Source of the DNA: DASRLE01 sp964558455
Lineage (GTDB): Bacteria; Verrucomicrobiota; Verrucomicrobiia; Limisphaerales; Palsa-1400
NCBI GenBank assembly: GCA_964558455.1
Contig: CAZLEE010000037.1
Coordinates: 1-28,153, forward strand
Reading direction: 5' to 3'
Length of the DNA stretch: 28,153 nucleotides
Shown here: in pieces, positions 7,943 through 16,745 of the stretch
Layout: every line of letters starts with the position of its first letter
Position numbering within the stretch: position 1 is the stretch's first letter
Program-made: the position numbers and the translations under genes
The notes under the pieces: model-generated
Told to the model about the DNA's origin: nothing
What the model saw: only the letters and a program-made list of their open reading frames with translations
The model's database searches: none

Positions 7943-8473
7943 ATGAACAAACCAAAAGAAACAAGTCATCCTATTTTAATTGTCGATGACGAGGAAATTG
8001 TTCTGGTGGCGTTGCGCGACACTTTATTGCGCGAAGGATACTCCGTTGTTTCCTCCCCTCACGCCGTCCATGCCTTGAGCGTGTTGCCGGAACATGAGTT
8101 TTCGGTTGTTATTTCGGACCAGCAGATGCCCATGGTGTCCGGCCTGGAATTTCTAAATCAGGTATCCCAAATCCAGCCCAATGCCACCCGCATCCTGATC
8201 ACGGCCGTACTCAACATCGGCACATTGATAGAAGCGATCAACAAGGCCGGGATTTTCCGTTTTGTGGTCAAGCCATGGTCGCGGGAAGAACTTTTGGCCA
8301 CGGTTAAAGCCGCAGTTGAGCGCTTTAACGCCGTATCCTCCCAGTCCAGAGCGCTGGCCGAGGCATTGCGGACAAATCAGGAATTGCGGGAAGCCAACGC
8401 GCGTCTTATCCGGGAAAACAACGAATTGCGCCAGGCGCACAAAGAAGCCCCGCCCTCCCCTTTAAACCAATGA
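7943..8473 (+). CDS. Single-domain response regulator with C-terminal coiled coil
   Basis: 176 aa from ATG 7943, with GAGG at 7937-7940 just ahead; the frame is open to TTG 7910, which would overlap the kinase gene. The receiver domain spans residues 9-128: acidic pair DDEE at 15-18, phospho-acceptor Asp59 in ISDQQMP, and Lys110 in VVKPW. The IFRFVVKPW pattern is that of RpfG/HupR-class receivers. Residues 132-168 form a polar, heptad-like helix and then the protein ends, with no DNA-binding or enzymatic domain. It sits 16 bases after the kinase and likely takes its phosphate, passing the signal on by protein contact. Confidence 0.85.
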   Translation: MNKPKETSHPILIVDDEEIVLVALRDTLLREGYSVVSSPHAVHALSVLPEHEFSVVISDQQMPMVSGLEFLNQVSQIQPNATRILITAVLNIGTLIEAINKAGIFRFVVKPWSREELLATVKAAVERFNAVSSQSRALAEALRTNQELREANARLIRENNELRQAHKEAPPSPLNQ

Positions 8474-8559
8474 ACGCAAAAAGAACTTGCTCCCCGGCCC
8501 AATCAGCCGCTAGATGACGGTTGGCGATGTCCGTGGAAACAGACTAGAACAACAACAAG

Positions 8560-10035
8560 ATGCCAATCGAAAAAGTCATTGTTCTCGAAGACGACCCAAT
8601 CGTCCGGCGCAATTTGGAACAGCAGTTGCGCCAGCAACGCTATGATGTTGCCTCAACCGACACCATAGCCGGTGCGCGCGATTTCATGGCGCGGGACACC
8701 TTTGACCTGATTTTTCTGGATGTCCGTCTGCCGGACGGCGAAGGCACGGATTTGCTGCGCGAGATACAAGCCCAGCCACAAAAGCCGCTGGCAGTGATTG
8801 TGACCGGGTTTGGCTCGGTGGAATCCGCAGTGGAATGCATGCGCAGCGGCGCGTTCGACTACATGCTCAAGCCGTTCTCGTCCGACCAATTGCAGGTCAC
8901 GCTCAAGAAAGCCGAGCACTTCGATCAACTGCTCAAGGTCAACGCCTACTTCAGCAACGCCGAGGAAGACACCACCGGCTATGAGTTGCAGGGGGCCAGT
9001 CCCGCCATGGAAAACCTGCGCCTGCTCATCCGCAAAGTCGCCCGCACCCAGGCCACAGTCCTGATCGCCGGCGAAAGCGGCACGGGCAAGGAACTGGTGG
9101 CCCGCGCCCTCTATCGGCAAAGCCCCCGCGCCAACGCCCCATTCATCAAGGTCAATTGCGCCGCCATTCCCGAAAATCTCATAGAGAGCGAATTTTTCGG
9201 CCACGAAAAGGGGGCATTCACCGGCGCCCTGAGCAAACGCGAGGGACGGTTCGAACTGGCCCATAGCGGCACCATTCTGCTGGATGAAATCAGCGAGATT
9301 TCCCCCCAGGTCCAAGCCAAGCTTCTGCGCGTCCTGCAAGAACGCGAACTGGAACGCGTCGGAGGCAACCGCACCATCAAGGTCGATGTGCGCGTCATAG
9401 CCACCACCAACCGGCGGCTTGAAGAAAGCGTCGAACGCAAGGAATTCCGCCAGGACCTTTATTTCCGGCTGAACGTCGTGCCGATTCATGTTCCCCCGTT
9501 GCGGGATCACATTGAGGACGTAAGTCATCTGGCCAGGCAATTCATGCCCCGCTTCGCGCGCAAGCACGGAGTACGGGTGCATGGCATTTCGGATGAATGC
9601 ATGGCCGTGCTCCAGGCCCATCGCTGGCCAGGCAACGTGCGCGAACTGCAAAACGTCATTGAGCGCGCCGTGATACTTTGCGGCGACAGCGGCATGATCG
9701 AACCCGATCATCTGGGTTTTTCCGCCTCGACCACGACGGTATCCAGCATTTACCCGTCCATCAGCGAAGTCCCGGTGGTTTCGACGCCGCCCGCCGTCGC
9801 CCCTTCGGTCGAGCCGGAGGAACTGCTTTCTTTGGCCGAGATCGAGAAGCGCCACATCTTTGCCGCCATGGACAAGACTGCGGGCAACCGCACGCACGCG
9901 GCCAAACTTTTGGGCATCAGCGTTCGCACCTTGCGCAACAAGCTCAACGAGTACGGCGTTCCCGCCAAGTACAGCGACGCATCGGACGCGTCCGACTCCG
10001 CCGCAACCCGCAAACACATCAAGGAAACTGCGTAG
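8560..10035 (+). CDS. NtrC-family sigma-54-dependent response regulator (FlbD/FlrC-like)
   Basis: 491-aa transcription activator. The receiver (residues 4-120) has Asp54 and Lys104. The AAA+ domain has Walker A GESGTGKE (171-178), an intact GAFTGA loop (218-223) that contacts sigma-54, Walker B GTILLDEI (237-244) and the arginine-finger region RQDLYFRLNVVPI. A proline-rich linker leads to a Fis-type helix-turn-helix at about 441-465, AGNRTHAAKLLGISVRTLRN. This last sequence resembles the flagellar activator FlbD of alphaproteobacteria more than typical NtrC, which fits the FlgM/FlgN-like genes upstream. It is 86 bases after the receiver gene and 2 bases before crcB. General NtrC-type stress regulation is the alternative. 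Confidence 0.9.
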   Translation: MPIEKVIVLEDDPIVRRNLEQQLRQQRYDVASTDTIAGARDFMARDTFDLIFLDVRLPDGEGTDLLREIQAQPQKPLAVIVTGFGSVESAVECMRSGAFDYMLKPFSSDQLQVTLKKAEHFDQLLKVNAYFSNAEEDTTGYELQGASPAMENLRLLIRKVARTQATVLIAGESGTGKELVARALYRQSPRANAPFIKVNCAAIPENLIESEFFGHEKGAFTGALSKREGRFELAHSGTILLDEISEISPQVQAKLLRVLQERELERVGGNRTIKVDVRVIATTNRRLEESVERKEFRQDLYFRLNVVPIHVPPLRDHIEDVSHLARQFMPRFARKHGVRVHGISDECMAVLQAHRWPGNVRELQNVIERAVILCGDSGMIEPDHLGFSASTTTVSSIYPSISEVPVVSTPPAVAPSVEPEELLSLAEIEKRHIFAAMDKTAGNRTHAAKLLGISVRTLRNKLNEYGVPAKYSDASDASDSAATRKHIKETA

Positions 10036-10037
10036 CC

Positions 10038-10430
10038 ATGTGGACCTACCTTTGGTTGGGCTTGGGCGGAGCCATTGGCACTATCGCGCGTTTTTGGCTC
10101 GACCGGACCGTTTCGGCCCGGATCGGCGAGACCTTTCCCTGGGGCATTTTCGTCATCAACGTAACCGGCTCGTTTCTCATTGGCCTGCTGTTTGCATTGA
10201 TCGGACCAAACGGCCGCTGTACCGTCGGGCCGACAGTGCGCACGTTTTTCATGGTCGGCATCTGCGGCGGCTACACGACCTTTTCCTCTTTCAGTCTCAA
10301 CACGCTCAATCTGGCCCGGGCGGGGCAATTGCTTTACGCCGGGGCCAATGTGGTGTTGAGTGTTGTCTGTTGTTTGCTGGCCGTCTGGCTGGGTTATTTG
10401 CTGGGAGCCGTCTTGGGATCAAGAACCTGA
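10038..10430 (+). CDS. crcB: Fluoride ion transporter CrcB/Fluc
   Basis: 130-aa, four-helix membrane protein that forms a dimeric fluoride channel and lowers cytoplasmic fluoride. Signatures are GGAIGTIARFW at residues 10-20, Asn41 in WGIFVINVTGSFLIG (the conserved pore Asn), and GGYTTFSSFSLNT, the TM3 break with the pore Phe residues and the Thr/Ser sodium site. The start is ATG 10038, 2 bases after the ntrC-type gene. That leaves no room for a fluoride riboswitch ahead of crcB. The next gene, 18 bases on, is enolase, an enzyme inhibited by fluoride in the presence of phosphate and Mg2+. Confidence 0.93.
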   Translation: MWTYLWLGLGGAIGTIARFWLDRTVSARIGETFPWGIFVINVTGSFLIGLLFALIGPNGRCTVGPTVRTFFMVGICGGYTTFSSFSLNTLNLARAGQLLYAGANVVLSVVCCLLAVWLGYLLGAVLGSRT

Positions 10431-10448
10431 ACTTAACATTGAAATTTT

Positions 10449-11753
<1,305 letters not shown>

Positions 11754-11768
11754 TCCCACGCTCCGCGC

Positions 11769-13325
11769 ATGGCCCGGATTGTCCTGACTACTTTAAACGC
11801 AAAGTACATTCACGCTTCGTTTGGTTTGCGTTATTTGATGGCCAATCTGGGCCTCTTGCGCGGGGATGCCCGTCTGCTCGAATTTGATATACAGCAGCGG
11901 GCCGTTGATGTGGTTGAGACCCTTCTCGCCCAGCAACCCCGCATCGTCGGCTTCGGCGTTTATATCTGGAACGTTCAGGAAGCCACCGCCGTCGTCGCCG
12001 CCCTCAAGCGTGTCCGCCCGGATATCATCGTTGTCCTGGGCGGCCCGGAGGTCAGTTTTGAAACCGATCAGCAGGAAATCGCGCGCCTGGCTGATTTCGT
12101 CATCACCGGCGAAGGCGATCTTGAATTCGCCGCACTCTGCCGCCAGATTCTGGCCGGTTCGCCGCCCGCGCAAAAAATCATCCCCGCAAAACAGCCCGAT
12201 CTCGCCCAGCTCGCGCTGCCTTACGAATTGTATAACGAGGAAGATGTGGCTCACCGCATCATCTATGTCGAGGCCTCGCGCGGCTGCCCTTTCACTTGCG
12301 AGTTCTGTCTGTCCTCCCTTGACTCGTCCGTCCGGCAATTTCCCCTTCCCCTGCTGCTGGCGGAATTGCAGAAACTGCTGGATCGCGGCGTGAATCAATT
12401 CAAATTTGTTGATCGCACGTTCAATCTCAACCCCGCCGTCAGCAAAGGCATCCTCCAGTTCTTCCTTGAACGCCTCCGGCCTGGTTTGTTCCTGCATTTT
12501 GAAATGGTGCCGGACCGTCTGCCGGAGGCCTTGCGCGAAATCATCGTCCAATTCCCGCCCGGCGCGCTCCAGTTTGAGGTCGGCGTCCAGACGTTTGACG
12601 AGGTCGCCGCCGAACGCATCAGCCGCCGCCAGGATTACGCGCGCCTGACGGACAATCTCCGGTTTTTGCGCGAGAAAACCGGTGTTCATATTCACGCCGA
12701 TTTGATCGTCGGGCTGCCCGGTGAAACCCTGGAGGGGTTCGCGGCGGGATTCGACCGGCTGTTCGCGCTTGGCCCGCAGGAAATCCAGATCGGAATTCTC
12801 AAGCGGCTGCGAGGCACGCCGATCAGCCGGCATGATGAGGCGTGGCAAATGGTTTACAACCCCCTCCCGCCTTACGAAATTCTGCAAAACAAATTGCTGG
12901 ATTTTTCCGCGCTGCAACGGATGCGGCGCTTTGCGCGCTTTTGGGACTTGACCGGCAACAGCGGCAATTTTTTGCAAACCACCCGCCTCATTTGTCAAAC
13001 AAACACATCCGCCTTCGCGGCATTCATGAAGTGGAGCGAATGGCTCTACGCCCGCATCGGCCGGCGGCACGGCATCGCCCTCGATTCCCTGGCCGAATGT
13101 CTTTTTATCTATCTCACGCAAGTATGCGGCCTGGTCCCGGCGGACGTCGCCCAAACTCTCCGTCAGGACTGGCTGACCGCCGGCCGGCGCGAGAAACCCG
13201 CCTTCCTCGAAGCCTTCCCGGACAACGGCATCCCCACCCCCGTCCCCGCCAAAAGCGAAGCCCCCAAGCGCCAGTCGCGCCACCTGGGCCAGAAACAAAC
13301 AGCCCCCTCAAAACAAAGCCCCTAA
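11769..13325 (+). CDS. B12-binding radical SAM protein (DUF4080 type)
   Basis: 518 aa. Residues 1-130 form a cobalamin-binding-like Rossmann domain (VGFGVYIWNVQEA, then VLGGPEVSFE and ITGEGDLEF). The radical SAM core follows with the 4Fe-4S motif CPFTCEFC, Cys173, Cys177 and Cys180, preceded by YVEASRG. Later come FEVGVQTFDEV and HADLIVGLPGETLEGF, typical of B12-radical SAM enzymes. The C-terminal 150 residues look like the DUF4080 extension, and the last 40 are proline/lysine-rich and probably disordered. The substrate is unknown; class-B methylases and ring-forming enzymes share this layout. It is 15 bases after eno, so probably transcribed with it. Confidence 0.88.
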   Translation: MARIVLTTLNAKYIHASFGLRYLMANLGLLRGDARLLEFDIQQRAVDVVETLLAQQPRIVGFGVYIWNVQEATAVVAALKRVRPDIIVVLGGPEVSFETDQQEIARLADFVITGEGDLEFAALCRQILAGSPPAQKIIPAKQPDLAQLALPYELYNEEDVAHRIIYVEASRGCPFTCEFCLSSLDSSVRQFPLPLLLAELQKLLDRGVNQFKFVDRTFNLNPAVSKGILQFFLERLRPGLFLHFEMVPDRLPEALREIIVQFPPGALQFEVGVQTFDEVAAERISRRQDYARLTDNLRFLREKTGVHIHADLIVGLPGETLEGFAAGFDRLFALGPQEIQIGILKRLRGTPISRHDEAWQMVYNPLPPYEILQNKLLDFSALQRMRRFARFWDLTGNSGNFLQTTRLICQTNTSAFAAFMKWSEWLYARIGRRHGIALDSLAECLFIYLTQVCGLVPADVAQTLRQDWLTAGRREKPAFLEAFPDNGIPTPVPAKSEAPKRQSRHLGQKQTAPSKQSP

Positions 13326-13540
13326 TTTTGGCCTTTTACCACCCTCATCCATCGCCCCACCGCATTCTTATCAATCAAATTGCTAACAATAGCATAGGTT
13401 ACCCCCTTCAACGCTTAATCATTCTGTGGTTTTACTTCTTATGCCCGACCGCGCTTTCAAGAATGTCGCTCAACGTACTGCTCTGATATGCGCCAAACGT
13501 GTATATGATTGTCCCTTGTCCCAGTTTGACCCGGATTCCG

Positions 13541-14551
13541 TCACCACTGCTTGTTGTGAAGCTCCAACGCTAATGACGGAAGGTCCGGCAACTTCTTTTT
13601 TGGATCCAGCCCTAACACCTTGTGAAGATCGAAATAGCGCCGACTCCAAAGAGGATACTTCGTCTGTTTGCAAAAGAGTGTTTGCTCGACGCGGCCTGCA
13701 AGAAAGAAACAGTGTCCACTCGTGATGTCCCAGCCGCGCTTCGACGCTCTATCCATGGATCCAATGATTCTGGTTTCCTCCTCCTGAGTTAGTGCGCCAT
13801 CTCCGATGATCTGCAATCTGTTTTCCACTCGATCCACATAGACCATCTTTTCAAGGTCGCAGATCGCCTGGACGGCCTTGGCGTCGTAGAAGCCGATGTA
13901 CTTCGGTGGCCGGTGCGGCTTGGCGGAGTTGTAGTAGAGTCGGAATTCGAGATTTTCTGGCAACGACTGTGAGCAGCCGACAACCAGGAAGTCGTCATCG
14001 CTCGTTGGAATTAACCCTTCCTCATTACAGAAATCCTCGTAGTCGTCGAGTATCTCCGCCATTATCCGCTCATGTTCCGGGAGCACGTCTCGACACGTTT
14101 CGATAACTTTGGCGAATGTGGTCCACGCAAGCCGTACCGACTTTGTGTGTTGAGCGTTGAAGTCCGCGACCACCCGCCTGGCTCCCCGCACATCGTCCGG
14201 CTCCCGCGTTCCAAGGAGCAAAAGCACCTCTAAACCCTCCTTCGATAATTCGAATTTAGCAAGATGTCCCTGAAGCTGTTCAACATTAAAATTGGCGTGG
14301 AGCTTCGTCTCGAGAACGATATGAAAGCTCCGCTGGCGAATTACGCCGTCGGGAATCGTTCCGCTCGTTGCCGTTTCTTGCTGAGTCAAGAGAGCGCCAA
14401 CGACGATCTCGTCATCGGAGATTAACTCCCGAAGAATCTGCTGAAAAAACCGCGAATTTTGGTGCTGCAACCGCGCGAACAGAAGCAGCGTATTGTTGGT
14501 TACGACGTCCTCTTTTTTCGAGAATCTTTGAAAGTAATGAACTCTTTTCAT
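13541..14551 (-). CDS. Orphan PD-(D/E)XK-type nuclease-like protein, defence candidate
   Basis: 336-aa protein without a name that I know. Residues 60-95 carry the PD-(D/E)XK nuclease core: Asp68 in TIPDGVI, then Glu81 and Lys83 in FHIVLETKL, followed by VEQLQGHLAKF, a helix with the Gln often seen in this fold, and a beta strand EVLLLLGT. The N-terminus (KRVHYFQRFSKKEDVVTNNT) is polar and helical. The remaining 200 residues include a domain with LEFRLYYNSAKPHRPPKYIGFY that I do not recognise. It is soluble, alone, more AT-rich than its neighbours, and flanked by 215 and 173 bases of non-coding DNA in a window where genes normally touch. That suggests a horizontally acquired gene. Start ATG 14551 lacks a clear Shine-Dalgarno. 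Confidence 0.75.
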   Translation of the reverse strand: MKRVHYFQRFSKKEDVVTNNTLLLFARLQHQNSRFFQQILRELISDDEIVVGALLTQQETATSGTIPDGVIRQRSFHIVLETKLHANFNVEQLQGHLAKFELSKEGLEVLLLLGTREPDDVRGARRVVADFNAQHTKSVRLAWTTFAKVIETCRDVLPEHERIMAEILDDYEDFCNEEGLIPTSDDDFLVVGCSQSLPENLEFRLYYNSAKPHRPPKYIGFYDAKAVQAICDLEKMVYVDRVENRLQIIGDGALTQEEETRIIGSMDRASKRGWDITSGHCFFLAGRVEQTLFCKQTKYPLWSRRYFDLHKVLGLDPKKKLPDLPSLALELHNKQW

Positions 14552-14683
14552 ATGTTCATCGACAGGTGCCGACAGCTATGGTTTCGCGGCAATCATGCTC
14601 ATTGTGCTGTCTTGCTGAAGCCCAACCTGCCTCGCCAGCAACGAATTAATCAAGCACGAATACGCCGCCTTCCGCATTTTAAA

Positions 14684-14730
14684 TTCAGCCTTTCCCCATT
14701 TCAGCCTTTAGCTTTTAGCCATCTTTAGCC
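14684..14730. repeat. Degenerate short repeat of TTYAGCC units
   Basis: TTCAGCCTTT occurs at 14684-14693 and again at 14700-14709, followed by the variants TTTAGC (14707-14712), TTTTAGCC (14713-14720) and TTTAGCC (14724-14730). The last unit includes the sufT stop codon. The array lies in the gap between sufT and the nuclease-like gene. It is low-complexity and may be an insertion scar or slipped-strand repeat. Confidence 0.5.
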
Positions 14731-15291
14731 GTCCAATCCCAGAACCCGCCGTCCATCGGCCGTGATCATTGACTGGTGCCAGGGCGGTTCCCAGACGATC
14801 TCCACCGTCGCCTCTTCCACGCCGGGCAGGTAAAGCAGCTTCTGCTGCACGTCGGAAGCGATGATTGTTCCCATGCCGCAGCCGGGCGCGGTCAGGGTCA
14901 TTTTGACGCGCACCGTGCTATGGCCGTCAGGCAGCGGCGCGATTTGCAGGTCATAAACCAAGCCCAGGTCCACGATATTCACGGGAATCTCCGGGTCGAA
15001 ACAACTTTTAAGCGTGTTCCACACCGTCTTCTCCTCAAGCGGCCCGGCGGGATGGGCGGGCCTTTTGGCAACCTCCTCCATCAAGCTGGTGGCCGCCGTT
15101 TCGACGCCCAGCGCGTCCGCGTCCCGCGCCGCAATGCGGAACAGGCCGCGGTCGGTCTGCACCGTATAACTGCCGCCCAAAGCCTGCGAAACCAGAACGG
15201 AAGTTCCCGCCGGCAAGGTCGCGGTGGCGCCCGACGGGATCTGCACCGCCTCGCAATCGCGTTTCAATTCAACAGAACTGTTTTCAATCAT
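14725..15291 (-). CDS. sufT: SufT-type Fe-S cluster assembly factor (MIP18/DUF59 family)
   Basis: Protein of 188 aa from ATG 15291; GAGAAG at 15304-15299 gives good spacing, so I prefer this to the in-frame GTG at 15300. The N-terminal 75 residues (IPSGATATLPAGTSVLVSQALGG) are the extra SufT domain. Residues 90-180 form the MIP18/DUF59 domain with FDPEIPVNIVDLGLVYDL and the conserved cysteine loop TAPGCGMG, then WEPPWHQSMI. SufT-like proteins act in iron-sulfur cluster maturation; here no other suf gene is adjacent. It is divergent from the glycosyltransferase at 15385, with 93 bases between. Confidence 0.88.
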   Translation of the reverse strand: MIENSSVELKRDCEAVQIPSGATATLPAGTSVLVSQALGGSYTVQTDRGLFRIAARDADALGVETAATSLMEEVAKRPAHPAGPLEEKTVWNTLKSCFDPEIPVNIVDLGLVYDLQIAPLPDGHSTVRVKMTLTAPGCGMGTIIASDVQQKLLYLPGVEEATVEIVWEPPWHQSMITADGRRVLGLDG

Positions 15292-15384
15292 AATTTGCAC
15301 TTCTCATGATAAACCAGCCGCGGGATTGCCGAAAGTGGAAATATTGGGCTTTGAAGACGGGCGCGCAGACTTTAGTTTGTCAGG

Positions 15385-16332
15385 GTGGAAAGCGGATTGC
15401 CGACAGTCACCATCATAATTCCGGCGCGCCCCGATGAATCGGAGGTGCGAGCCGTCGCCGCCGCGCGCCAACTGGATTATCCGCCCGACAAAGTGGAAAT
15501 CATCCTGGCCCGTGGCCGGCAGCCGTCCGTGCAGCGCAACACCGCCCTGCGCGCCGCGCGAGGCGAGATCATTTATTTTCTGGACGACGATTCGCGGCCG
15601 GCCCCGGGCAATCTGCGGCGCGCGGTCGAATTGTTCAAATCGCCCGAGGTTAAAATGGTTGGAGGACCGAACCTCTGTCCGCTGGACGCCCCCGCACTGG
15701 AGCAGGCGTTTGCCCTGGTCATGGGGAGCTGGCTGGCTTTCGGGCCGAGTTGCGCGCGTTACCGGCGCACGGGGAGTGTCCGCCCCACCACGGAAAAGGA
15801 ATTGATATTGTGCAATCTCCTTGCCCGCCGCACCGATCTGTTGGAACTGGGCGGCTTCAACGAAGCCCTTTACCCGAACGAAGAAAACGCCTTGATGGAC
15901 GAATTGCAAAAACGGGGCGGCAAACTGCTTTATGATCCGGATTTGACGGTACATCGCCGCCCGCGAGGCACCTTTTGGGCGTTTTGCAAAATGCTGGCCA
16001 ACTACGGACGCGGGCGCGCCGAACAATTCCGCCTTCATCCCACGCCCGGCTCCGCCCCGAATTTTGTTCCGCCGCTGTTTTGCCTGTTTCTCCTTCTGCT
16101 GCCGTTTCTGCCGGGGTATTTCGCCTGGGTGACGGCCGTCTATGGCGCGGCGGTTCTGGCTCAGGCCGTCGCGGTACTGCCGGGCAAAAAATTGCCGTGG
16201 ACGCCATGGATCATGGGGTTGATCTTTGTCAGCCATGTTTGTTACGGCCTTGGTTTCTGGCGCGGCTGCCTGACCAAGCCCAAGCCGCCCTCTGCCACGG
16301 TCGCGGACGGCATCCGTCTGGAAAAAATTTAG
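15385..16332 (+). CDS. Family 2 glycosyltransferase with C-terminal membrane segments
   Basis: 315-aa GT-A fold enzyme. Residues 5-30 form the nucleotide-binding strand (VTIIIPARPDESE), GEIIYFLDDDSRPAPGNL near 60-77 contains the D-x-D type metal/UDP-sugar motif, and LLELGGFNEALYPNEENALMD holds the acceptor-side acidic motif. Two or three hydrophobic helices follow at about 225-295 (FVPPLFCLFLLLLPFLPGYF and later stretches), so it is anchored in the inner membrane. The GTG start at 15385 is set by a stop codon at 15373-15375 in the same frame. Role in cell-surface polysaccharide is likely, but sugar and acceptor cannot be read from the sequence. Its stop overlaps the stop of the convergent anti-sigma-like gene by four bases. 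Confidence 0.85.
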   Translation: MESGLPTVTIIIPARPDESEVRAVAAARQLDYPPDKVEIILARGRQPSVQRNTALRAARGEIIYFLDDDSRPAPGNLRRAVELFKSPEVKMVGGPNLCPLDAPALEQAFALVMGSWLAFGPSCARYRRTGSVRPTTEKELILCNLLARRTDLLELGGFNEALYPNEENALMDELQKRGGKLLYDPDLTVHRRPRGTFWAFCKMLANYGRGRAEQFRLHPTPGSAPNFVPPLFCLFLLLLPFLPGYFAWVTAVYGAAVLAQAVAVLPGKKLPWTPWIMGLIFVSHVCYGLGFWRGCLTKPKPPSATVADGIRLEKI

Positions 16333-16745
16333 CGGGCGGGCGGGATCAGATCGCGAAAATTCGTGCCGGATGAGGGCCGGGCTGCGGCGCGCATTTGATT
16401 TGGCAGCGGATGGGGCCAGACATTCCATTCCACGTTTTCGTCCGCCTTGCTCAGGACGAAAGTCTGCTGCAAATTGGATGAGGATCCCCTGAACATGAAC
16501 GTGGCAAAACAGGCCGCCCGGTCCGGCTCATTCAAGCGGGCCAAATGGCGGTTTGAACTCTGCACCGTGACCAGCAATGTCAAAACGCACGCCGCCACCG
16601 GCGTCAACCAGCGCCACAGTTCGGCCCCGGGTCCCAAGAACAGCCCCGAGCCGGTCCCGGCAAAAAGACGCCGCGCGATTTTATCCGAGGGGCGACGCGG
16701 CGTCCATGACCGCAAATGTTTCTCCAAAGGATTCATCTCTTGCAT
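16329..16745 (-). CDS. Small single-pass membrane protein, putative anti-sigma factor
   Basis: 138-aa protein with a charged N-terminal stretch of about 40 residues (NPLEKHLRSWTPRRPSDKIA), one hydrophobic segment near 44-62 (LWRWLTPVAACVLTLLVTVQ) and a C-terminal extracytoplasmic tail. It overlaps the end of the ECF sigma gene by 65 bases. Start ATG 16745 has AAAGGA 7 bases upstream inside the sigma gene, so translation of the two is probably coupled. Position and topology are those of an anti-sigma factor holding the upstream sigma at the membrane. No zinc-binding anti-sigma (ZAS) Cys/His motif is present, so the mechanism would differ from RsrA-type factors. The C-terminal end overlaps the glycosyltransferase stop. 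Confidence 0.6.
   Translation of the reverse strand: MQEMNPLEKHLRSWTPRRPSDKIARRLFAGTGSGLFLGPGAELWRWLTPVAACVLTLLVTVQSSNRHLARLNEPDRAACFATFMFRGSSSNLQQTFVLSKADENVEWNVWPHPLPNQMRAAARPSSGTNFRDLIPPAR

Noticed and set aside
8474..8559. Sigma-54 promoter before the activator gene
   Set aside because: TGGCG appears near 8522, but there is no GC dinucleotide at the required -12 spacing.
8653..10017. Long open frame of 454 codons on the minus strand
   Set aside because: It mirrors the sigma-54 activator gene. The plus-strand product has every expected motif; the antisense product is low-complexity and matches nothing. It follows from GC-rich codon use.
10001..10037. Fluoride riboswitch before crcB
   Set aside because: The crcB start codon is 2 bases after the preceding stop codon, and this stretch is coding sequence of the sigma-54 activator; no room for the pseudoknot.
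11793..13298. Minus-strand open frame of 501 codons opposite the radical SAM gene
   Set aside because: Antisense shadow; the plus-strand protein has the CxxxCxxC motif and a consistent fold.
13426..13725. 99-codon plus-strand frame at the end of the nuclease-like gene
   Set aside because: Mostly antisense to that gene, no recognisable domain, and no ribosome-binding site.
14576..14677. 33-codon minus-strand frame just upstream of the nuclease-like gene
   Set aside because: Reads as a plausible short peptide, but has no clear ribosome-binding site or known similarity; too short to support.
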